Positions 1 to 8,936 of a stretch of 64,000 nucleotides of DNA are shown in pieces; within the stretch, counting starts at the first letter, position 1; each line of letters starts with the position of its first letter. The position numbers were made by a program, and so were the translations under genes. The DNA is from Panorpa germanica (Eukaryota > Arthropoda > Insecta > Mecoptera > Panorpidae). The notes below the pieces were generated by a model that saw nothing but the letters and a program-made list of their open reading frames with translations, had not been told where the DNA came from and did not search any database. Location: the NCBI GenBank assembly GCA_963678705.1, contig OY783206.1:14209807-14273806 (forward strand), in the 5' to 3' direction.

Positions 1-420
1 GCTAAACAAGTGTTAAAATGCAAGCTTAATAATCCGCTTAACACGTGTACTAATACGATGTACTCAGCAATAGCCGACTAATCCAGTTGTAATTCCATTA
101 GAGTTCTTACTCTAATAAAGTAAGTATTTTTTACGTTAGTTCGATGCAATTAGTTTAACTATGTTTCGTTTCCAAATCAAAACAATAATCAAGTATGATA
201 ATCCGGTTACATAGTAGTTCTACGTTTCAAATATCCGTAGATTCTGCTGCTGCTCTATGCTTTATTAGCTAGGCGTTCTACGGATGGACATGCTTCTTGC
301 GTCCTGCTTTTAAAAAGAGATTAGACTCGTGCAGCAGAAACTTTCTTATCATAAACTAAAATATTTCGTTTTTCTGTTTATTTAAAATTATACCTTCTGT
401 TGAAAGATAATATTGAATAA
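1..420. other. Unassigned AT-rich DNA
   Basis: No coding region, RNA gene or bounded repeat could be recognised here. It runs up to the decayed left edge of a Harbinger-like remnant. Confidence 0.5.
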
Positions 421-973
421 AACTTAACTTCTACAACACCTTAATTTGTAGGTTGCATGCAAGCTGCAAATAATATCAGACGTATTCAGCATCTCAGTTC
501 TGTCCAAGTAACGTCATACAAGCTGCAAATAAGGTAATTTGCATGAAGTTTAGCATAGACTAAGAACGTTTTTCCATTGGGAAATACGCTTTTATTAGAA
601 GATGACGGATCAGACGTAGAATGTATTGGCTTCGTCCATACATCGAGAAGAACATTAACCGCAGATTGTTTGTTGCTGCTAGAGTGTTTTTGGAGAATGA
701 TTCAGTATACCGAATGACTATTGTTCAATAATATGAACAAAATTGACTGCCAAACCCGTCATTTTTAGAAGAATATTACGAGTATGCATAGTGTATTATG
801 CTAGAGCTATGACATGTTGCAAGGCTGCAAGACGGTTGCTTGTCATTAAGCAAATGCGACGTTGTAGTTCCGTGGAATAGACCTTTGGTTAAATGCAAGC
901 TACAAGAAAGCGTACAGCAAGCGGGAAATGACGAAACCGTGCGTATGAAGTGACGCTACGTGGACAGTAAGCA
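421..973 (+). mobile_element. PIF/Harbinger-like non-autonomous element, copy 1 (decayed)
   Basis: Collinear, in opposite orientation, with the better preserved element at 25257-25852. Shared stretches include the part that encodes the transposase-like WLHPYIEK segment in the other copy, the segment around ATTAACCGCAGATTGTTTG and the right end GTGACGCTACGTGGACAGTA. The left terminus is degraded and the small reading frame is broken, so the start is approximate. Because it lacks the same internal material as the second copy, both look like members of one deleted subfamily rather than independent decay products of a full element. No target duplication is visible. Confidence 0.65.
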
Positions 974-1013
974 GACAGTAATTGTTAAGAGATGAATATG
1001 AAATTAAAAGTTA

Positions 1014-1406
1014 TGCCGGTTGCACTCCAAAAAGATAATTCAATAAAACACGAACAAAAACTGTTTCTTTCTGAACAAAAACACCAATGCTTACACCAAA
1101 GAGACAGTTCTTAAAACATTTTTGTCTTTAAAAACTGTTTTAGTAAACAAAACACACTCCCATCTGGAGTCGGTAAGATCAAAGGAAAACACGTTTGCTG
1201 TTGATTTTTAGTCTGCTTGGTTTGAACAAGCTGTTTTGTTTTTTTGTGAACATTTGCACTTGTCAGTTGTTGTTTATCATGTTTATAATTTTTATGGGAC
1301 ACACAAAAAAACTTCAAAAACAAAACCAGTCTGTTCAGTGTAAACAGTCTATTTTCGAAAAACCTTTTGTTTTTTGACAACAAAACTGTCTGGTGTGAAA
1401 CCGGCA
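1014..1406. mobile_element. Miniature TIR element with TTA target duplication
   Basis: The 393-bp unit begins TGCCGGTTGCACTCC and ends with the imperfect complement GGTGTGAAACCGGCA. It is flanked directly by TTA at 1011-1013 and 1407-1409. A 3-bp TWA-type duplication is characteristic of PIF/Harbinger elements, so that superfamily is the best guess, but there is no transposase to prove it. The open frames inside are low-complexity reading of A/T-rich sequence and are not called as genes. Confidence 0.65.
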
Positions 1407-1409
1407 TTA

Positions 1410-2228
1410 GAAAGATAGATGCATGTGGATTTGTCGTTTGATATTTTCGATACTTTACTTGATATTTCGGATTCGTTAAATAAAGATATACCTTTGAATG
1501 CTAAAGAATAAATAAAAGACATCAAATTTAATCAGTGTTTTACGTCATCTAACTAATATTTCCAATAGAGTTCGTGAAAAATCAGATTTATACCAGTTGG
1601 CATTTCTCTATTAGTTATCTATTTTGTCATTGTTAAGACCGTGTTGGTTTTCAGCATAACCAAACATTTTTCTACATTTTTTCATAGCCACGTTTCAGTT
1701 TTATTAGATGTGTTTTCAAAAAACTCGTTGTCAATACAATCCCTCTATTGTAGCAGCAACATTCAATACATGTAATAAACTATTTAGTAATCTGATTCGA
1801 GATCATTCAATTCCGATTCCCAACCTAATATTCTCACTAGCACAGACCGACCGGTGTTGATTACACACAACTGTACACAGCGGTACATAATAAAATCTAT
1901 GGAAGAAGCACGTCACGAAGTGAATAGAGCCATGGATGGATGGAAGGCAGTAGGCAGAAGGCAGTAGGTAGTAGGCAAACGAATAGCTTACAACACACGG
2001 TATATTACAATCACAATAATCGATAAATGGTCGTTCTGCTGTTCCCGTTCGTTCCCGACGGGTCCAGGACGTCGTCCAGAGAGGGGTAGTGGCGGAGATA
2101 GGGGATGATGACAACTAGGGGGCTGCGCATTGGAACTCTCTGAAGGGGTTCCAAATAGGGGGTGCGGGATGCAAGTAGGTGGTAAACAATGACACTAGCA
2201 CAGAGACCTGGAACCTTTATTAAGACCC
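1410..2228. other. Unassigned DNA
   Basis: No gene seen. A short run near 1940-1980 repeats a GGCAGTAGG-like unit a few times. The overlapping minus-strand frames at 1803-2304 carry no recognisable domain and are not called. Confidence 0.45.
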
Positions 2229-2555
2229 GTACACATACGTGAGACTTAAATAAACGACATCCAAGAGAAGTTGTACAACACGTCCACACTAGTGCGACAT
2301 GCAATCTAATACATCAGAAGCTTTCATATTTCGAACGAATTCCTTCAACTTGCATTTATTTAACAAGTCTATTTCATTTGACCCTTACGTACTCGATCTT
2401 TTTGTTCGAGATCACACTCAAAACCTTAATTTCTTTAGATGTTTCGACTTCGTATTGAAAAATTTTTGTTTCGTAAAAATACTACCTAGAATTTTAAAAA
2501 TACCATAAGTAAGGGTTTTATTAGTGTCGCATGTTTATGTCGCACTAGTATGTAC
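2229..2555. repeat. Inverted-repeat family IR-1, short copy
   Basis: Bounded by GTACACATACGTGAG and TCGCACTAGTATGTAC. The interior contains CGTCCACACTAGTGCGACATG and ATAAGTAAGGGTTTTATTAGTGTCGCATG. The same blocks recur at 14631-15606, 35152-35676 and 44905-45331, so this is a dispersed family. Its ends and interior hold several GCGACAT/ATGTCGC palindromic blocks, suggesting a foldback or MITE-like DNA element. The superfamily is not recognised. Confidence 0.6.
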
Positions 2556-2577
2556 GTTAAAAGTACATCATACAGAT

Positions 2578-2632
2578 AAAAGATAGAAGATAAAAGATAG
2601 AAGATAAAAGATAGAAGATAAAAGATAGAAGT
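2578..2632 (+). repeat. 14-bp minisatellite
   Basis: About four tandem copies of ATAAAAGATAGAAG, nearly perfect, immediately to the right of the IR-1 copy. Confidence 0.85.
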
Positions 2633-2805
2633 TAATAAAGAAGAAGAAGAAGCGTTTTTGTAATGTTAATCAGTCTATTCCAAATGAATAAAAAGGTTCT
2701 GCGAGATTCAAGTTTATAGTTAAAAAGAATCCTGGAGCAAAATGGTCTCTTTGGAACAGCAAATGTTACACTGTGCAGGAATTGGGACGGCAACACACTA
2801 TGTGA
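2633..2805. other. Unassigned spacer
   Basis: No clear feature. It may be diverged mariner sequence leading into the remnant that follows, but this could not be shown. Confidence 0.35.
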
Positions 2806-3405
2806 GATGGATACCGCGATTGCGATTGAGTGTATAGTCTCCATGGCAAAAATCCATAAATTGTGCTACGAACTGCTACACCGTTATTTTTTTAGCCGAA
2901 ACCAAGGAAAGGCTTGATAATTACTATGGGGATTCTGCACCATCAATTTCAATGGTAAAGAAGTGGTTTTCTGAGTTCCGTTGTGGTCGTACCAGCACAA
3001 GTGACGCCAAATGTTCTCATCGTCATTACGCCAAAAATAGTCGATAAAATCCATGGAATTATGGCAGGTTAGAGGATATACAGTTTAAGTTGTATTGAAA
3101 AGGAAAAAGTATATATGGTGAAAAAGGGATTGTGATCCTAAGAAGCCATTGATTAGAAAATATGAAGAAAGAAAATGCATGGAATGATATTGGACGATAG
3201 GAGAAAGAAAGTGCGTGATTTGGCTGAGTCTGTAGGCACCTCATTTTACATAAATATTCGGATATAAAATAGCTCTCCGCGCGATGGGTGTCGCGATTGC
3301 GATTGAGTGTGTAGTCATTATGGCAAAAATCCATAAATTGGACTGCACAAATAAAAAAACGGGAAAAAAGCTGGACTAAGTGAATCGAGCTTAAAGGAGA
3401 CTAAG
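2806..3405 (+). pseudogene. Mariner transposase remnant, family A, rearranged
   Basis: Family A is defined by its pieces here and at four other places. The order in this copy is scrambled. A middle-to-late piece (2820-2870, reading MAKIHKL) is followed by an N-terminal helix-turn-helix piece near 2895-3010 (AETKERLDNYYGDSAP, then VKKWFSEFRCGRTSTSDA). A linker piece reading VRDLAESVG follows, then MAKIHKLD again, and last the C-terminal end encoding IELKGD. The catalytic region between the linker and MAKIHK is missing and several stops interrupt it. This is a dead, mosaic mariner (Tc1/mariner superfamily). Confidence 0.75.
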
Positions 3406-3760
3406 GTACTCTGCACACGAGTCGACTGCTTGCAAACTAGCCGAGCAACGAAGTTTCCAACGAAAACGAAAAACGAATTTTATTGTGTCGTATTTGTATG
3501 TATGTATGTATTTAAATCCTTTTGAATAGTATTTGTGCACATCTCTGCTCATGATGTCACCATTAAAAGCATGCAACCAAGCATGCCCTACGACCAAGAA
3601 ACACACTCGCCCAAAACGTACTCAAAACCAGTTTGAAATCAGTTTTCTTTCATTCGTGTCGTGTGTTTTCTCTCACTCGTCTACAATTGCGTTCTCTCAC
3701 TAACAACACAGTTCCATTCTCATTCGATTTGGTTTGCTAAGGTTTGCAATCAGTCGTAAG
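3406..3760. repeat. Foldback-like repeat, family FB
   Basis: The left end CACACGAGTCGACTGCTTGC and the right part GGTTTGCAATCAGTCGTAAG are inverted relative to one another. The right half (about 3600-3760), read as reverse complement, matches 60187-60380 block for block, including GAATGAGAATGGAACTGTG and TTGGTTTTGAG-like segments. A third left-end fragment lies at 29424-29495. No transposase is present and the superfamily is unknown. Confidence 0.6.
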
Positions 3761-6569
3761 TTGATAAATAAAGCGCTTTTTCTGAATGTCACTGAATTAA
3801 CAAACTACCCTCGTATCTGTATATACGTATTTCTAATCCACACGATTCCTGTGTCGGATTCTGTGAATAAGTGTACGCTGTCAGAGAATCATAAATCAGG
3901 TTACAAACTCCTGTATTTACTAAAGCACCGTCACCACTATCTAAAGTGGTGTGGTAAGGGTTGTAGTAGAGTGGGAAACAAGGGGGTGGTGATGTCACTA
4001 CAAAACAAATATAAAACAGATATTAAACAACTTCATTTTATACAAAAATATAAATGTAAATTACATAAAACAATATGATGTTATTGTTAATAGAAAGGAA
4101 AATGGTAAAGGTAGAGACAAGAGCTTCCCCTAAGAGCCAGCCAGCCCAAGAGGAGGCTGGAGAGCTGGAGAAAAGCTTTGTGAAAACAAACAGGATTTGA
4201 AATGCTTCGTAGTATATGTTATACGGTATACATTGAACTCCTTAAGTACAGTCCCCACTACTCAAATACAAATTTACTGAAATGAATTCTGTGGTTGGAA
4301 TAATAAATTCAGTTAGCCTACAATTTTGTTTTGTTATATTCATAATATGTTTTATTCAAATCCAAACCTTGTGGAAAACATGTTATCCACAAAAACGTAT
4401 GTGTGTGTGTGTGTGTGTCTGTTGTACGAATGGATATGTAAATAAATGTGATAACCAAGCATTGTATTGTTAAATCCAAAGCTTTAGAAGAAAACTGGTT
4501 CGGGTACATTTTCAAGTAGAAAACTGTTCGAATATTCGAACCTACGTATATCGTATTCTACGTTGTTGACAATTTCTGTGACGTCATTTTTTGATCCTGA
4601 ACATTACATTTGTTTCTATGGAAGTCGTATTACATTGAAGCCCTCTCCTACTGCAATCGTTTTATTTTACTAACTTGTGACTTATTCAGTGAGGTATTAT
4701 TACTTTAGCACATTTTATTACGATAGGAAGTTCCAATGTCTCATTGCGGTGTCCCTCATAACTCATCACTCACTGGATTATCTGAATTCAAAAAACCGAA
4801 ATGATTTCATTAGATGATAAGTTTCTGCAGGTAACCCTGTCGATTTTTTTTATTTTATTTTCAATTTTTTACAGCATTTAGAAGTTAAAATATCGATTTT
4901 TCATGAAAAAATCAGAATTTCTGTTATTTTAAAATACTTTAAAATTAAGAAAAAACTCGGCAGCAATACCTCGGCATTTATGTAAAGTTGTAGTAGCAGT
5001 CGATTTTGAGCTAGAGAGGACACCGACTCTGATAAAAGCTAAGTGTGAAAAAAATATGTTTAAAAGTTTCAAAGTAAGACGAAACCAGACCAGAAAGGTG
5101 AAGACTTAAAACTCTATATCTCCGACAGTTTTACTCCAATCGACTTCAAATTTTCACACATTAAACTTAATATGTTTTACTACTACTACTATTAATATAA
5201 ATAACACATATGTGTACATATTTCAAATGTCCGTACGACTGGACATCAATGTACCGTACTGCAATATACTTGGTGACGCATAGATCCGGATCATAGTGTT
5301 ATACGAGTACATGCATATTTACTTATTTTTTTTAACTGTGGAAAATATTTGGTCAAAGATAGTCGTGAGGTGAAACACACGGAGTTCCAAAATGGGTTAA
5401 ATTTCGAGTAAAATTTTGCCTCATGTACTGATAAAGCGCTTGTAATGAATGTAACTTAGTTAGCAAGCTTTATGAGTACCCGATTAGAACCCTGTCGGGT
5501 GAGCCGTTAACAAGGCATGCTTTGGAAACTTCTAATCAGGGTTTCATACTCCTCCCGCAACATTTCTACTCGGTTATATTTTAAGTCACTGCGATTTATT
5601 TTCTGTATACATCCTTCTGGTTTATCATCAATTATGGTGGACCTCTACTCTAGAAGGATCCTCATTTTCTTAATCTCCGCCCTATTTGATAATTTATATT
5701 AATTATAAACTCGTTAAAATATTTTTTGTAATTATATCATTTTTTATGGTAGAAAATAAATTTAATCTCATTTTCATTTGTTTTCCTGACACCTTTCTAT
5801 TATTTAAAAATCACGGAAGTTAGTAGAGGTGTGAAAATGGGAAATAGCGTAATCTTATCGCCATCCATCTTTTGCTTAATTAATGTTAGTCTTAGGAAGC
5901 GTTCTAACTGGTGGAACCGATTCGGTTTGTTTTTTAAGTGGCACAAGCTAAGATCATGTAACTTTCTTTGGCATAAAGCATTTTCTTTATAGTCTTTAAT
6001 TATTTTTAATTTATAACATGTATCCTGAACTTCTTTTAAATTTATTTAAAGTGGGCTGGTCATAGCTTTGGCTAAATTTAAGTTACATAATTATTCTAGT
6101 AATAGTGTTTTTAAAAATCGCTTAATTGCCGCACATAAAAAGTAATGTCTCAGAGCTCCTTGTCCAACGTCCTTTTGGAAAAGCTGACATTTTGAAACTA
6201 AATACAGTAACATATATAGTTAAGAACGTATGCCTACTTGCTAGTTTAAAAGTGGAGCTATAGCCGGTGCAAAAGGTATGTATAAACCTTTCACCTGCGT
6301 AAAAGTATGAGTATGATTGCTTTTTATATGTTTTACAGAATATTGTTAAAAGCTAAAATTCACTTTTTCCAAACCCTTTGCGTAGATCCTAACTTCCGAC
6401 AGACCCTTTAAAACTTTTCAAAATTAGGTGAACTGCGTCTGTAATGCATGAAATAGTATCGTAAGCAACGTCTTGATATAGTACCCTAACCAACATATAT
6501 AAAATTTAGGCTTGCTATTATGTCATACTTTATATATTTTTTAAAGAATTATCGCTGCTAGAGTAAAAA
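3761..6569. other. Unassigned AT-rich DNA with one microsatellite
   Basis: No convincing gene. It contains the (GT)n tract at 4401-4418. A segment at 4736-4755 nearly matches the last 20 bases of the window. The minus strand of about 5450-6200 has short open stretches that hint at a heavily decayed coding repeat, but no motif could be read with confidence. Confidence 0.45.
4401..4418. repeat. (GT)n microsatellite
   Basis: Nine uninterrupted GT units. Confidence 0.95.
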
Positions 6570-6858
6570 TATTTGGATTCGTGCGGGGAGAGGAAGGTGG
6601 GTGAATGTATGTGAGCGTCAAATTCATATATTTGAAAAACTACGTGTATTCCGAAAGGGACTGTGTCCTTTTTTTTAGTCCTCATTGAGATTTCTGTTAC
6701 TTTTTTTTACTTTATTTTTTTCACAATTAAAAGAGGGGAAAAAGAAATCGAAAAGTTCGCAGTATGTAGGGGATAAGGGGGCTCCAGTGTCAAGTTCTTG
6801 TCCCGGTTCGAAAATACTGTGTATGCGGTACTGGCACTGATATATGAATCTTTGCCCT
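6570..6858 (-). repeat. Dispersed repeat truncated by the BEL insertion
   Basis: Read on the minus strand, this matches the repeat at 53755-54955 in two blocks: GGGACAAGAACTTGACACT-like sequence, and the block CCTTTCGGAATACAC followed by TTTTTCAAATATATGAATT. It ends exactly at the GCCCT target duplication of the BEL element, so the retroelement inserted in or at the edge of this repeat. Family not recognised. Confidence 0.55.
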
Positions 6859-7579
6859 TGGTTAAGAACGCATACACAACCTATATTTGTATATAGATAT
6901 TTCACGTTCTTTAATGTATTTTATTAGAATATAATTTTGTATATTTTTAGTTCTTAAGTTTTGTAATAATTCTTTTGTTTAACCAAATAATTTATTTTTC
7001 TTTGTTATTGAATTAACTAACAAAGTTATTGTCATTGTTACTATGGCATTGTATTCTATTTTACAAACCAGTTTCAAGGGCACACAGCTGGCCTGCCAAA
7101 TGCATTTTTGTACTAATGTACTTTTAAAACACTATTAAAATAATCATTATTAACTCAAACGTCGTACAATAAACACCAAATTATTAGCTATCAACTAGAA
7201 CAGTAAACATCTAAAATATCAGCTCCAACTTTCAACAGTTTGATAATTATAATAAAATTTTAATAGTGAATTGTATCACAGTATCATTGATATATATAGT
7301 TATTCATTTAATTTTCAATTATTGTAATTCGTCAAGTGTATTTGTATAATAAATGTTTTATGTAAAATACTAGTGTTTTGCTGCTATTTGATTTAAAGCA
7401 AAAATAAAAAATTGTTATTAATTATTTAATAACAAAAAGGTCCTTCGAGAAGTTTTGGCGCAATCTATCGCTATCAAAGGAGTTAGAAGCAATCAAGCAA
7501 TCTGAGAAATTGGAAACCGTCAACATCGCAGATAAGCCAATCTCAAGCTTATATAGATACATAGGTCCAAACTCAACCA
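6859..7579 (+). repeat. Left LTR of the BEL element
   Basis: 721 bp, starting TGGTTAAGAACG and ending CTCAACCA, so it has the TG...CA termini. A TATATATAG stretch near 7290 and AATAAA-like signals near 7350 and 7400 may be promoter and polyadenylation signals. It is nearly identical to 11983-12704; the visible differences are TTTTG versus TTAGG near position 115 and one T-run length. Confidence 0.93.
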
Positions 7580-8936
7580 TTTGGTCGGCTTCGAGCCGGA
7601 TGCGAGCTAAGATAATCAGCATTTTGATCCTTCGAAGAAGACTCACAAACATTTGGTCATCTTCAAGAGCGGATGCACACCATTAAATCATCTTCAAGAA
7701 CGGATACGAGCTAGGATAATCAGCATTTTTCAAAGAAGATTCCATACATTTTATCATCTTCAAGCAAGATTCTCATCAACGGATCCAGCAATTGAGCATC
7801 TTCAAAGAAGATTCATCCCACATTGGTCATCTTTGAAAAGGATTCATCAAGCAAGGTGAACAATCTAGAAAAATCTCACTTTTAGCGTCAAGTACAACAG
7901 CACACACGAGTCAATCGCAGCAGCATCTGGATTCAGTCTTGAAACGAGAGCTACTACACGACAGTGGTGTCAAGGTAATCCTAAAACATTTATATAATTC
8001 CCATCCTATCCTTTATTACCTCTATTTTGGGTTTTTGCACTTACATCTTATATATTTTTACAAATTTTTTACATATATTACTGTTTGAAGCGTTATTTCA
8101 TTTTACCAAGGTGTTTAGACATCAATGATTCAGTTCCATCATAAGTTCGTATCATTGTTGTATTATATTTTTTAATCAATCTTTCAACGATATTTAGTTT
8201 CTGTTTGTAGTTAATAAATCCTTGCCACTTTAGTCAAGTCATTTAGCGTTACCAAGCTAATGACCATCTATAGGGCTCGTATTAGTGTCATTAAGCACAC
8301 ACACACACATTAATTGCATTGGTTGCGAATATTAGATTCCACAAATATAGCCTCTTATTACGTCATTTAATGTCCTCTCATAGGAATACGACACTTAGAG
8401 CACATATGCCAATCGCATTATTTAGCGAATATAATTATTCCATTTTAAGCATTTGAATATATTTGTTCAAATCAAAATACTCATCTGTGTATTTTACACA
8501 GAAATCTTTTTACGTGTTACGTAATAAATCACCGATTATATTATTGCATCCACAATAATATATCTTTTTCAATTATTTTTTAAATATTTGAATTATATTT
8601 GTGTCATTCAGCACACATACATTAATTGCATTGGTTGCGAACATTCGATTCCATAAGTATAATCTCACATAGGTCATCTAAAGTCCTCTCATAGGATTAA
8701 GACATTTAGAGTACATACGCCAATCGCATTTACATAGCGAATATTATTATTCCATTTTTAGCGTTTGAATTTTCAAACCGAAATTACCGTCTGTGTATTT
8801 TGCACAGAAGTCTTTTACGTATTGTACGTAATAGAGTACCATTCATATTATTTGCATCAGCAATAATACACTATTACAATTAGTTTTAAATATTATATTT
8901 AAAATATTCAATAGAGATTTTAAAGTCACATTCACA
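7580..8936 (+). other. BEL leader with primer-site candidate and tandem duplication
   Basis: Two bases after the LTR the sequence TGGTCGGCTTCGAGCCGGA (from 7582) begins with TGG, as expected of a site complementary to a tRNA 3' end; the tRNA was not identified. From 7640 to 7860 there are irregular copies of a TCATCTTCAAG(A)-type motif. Positions 8285-8600 and 8601-8900 form a diverged tandem duplication with a period near 316 bp. Both units carry TTAATTGCATTGGTTGCGAA, GTCCTCTCATAGGA and GCCAATCGCATT. Confidence 0.7.

Noticed and set aside
1111..1407. Lys/Gln-rich minus-strand frame as a small gene
   Set aside because: It lies wholly within a TIR-bounded miniature element and reads low-complexity A/T-rich sequence.
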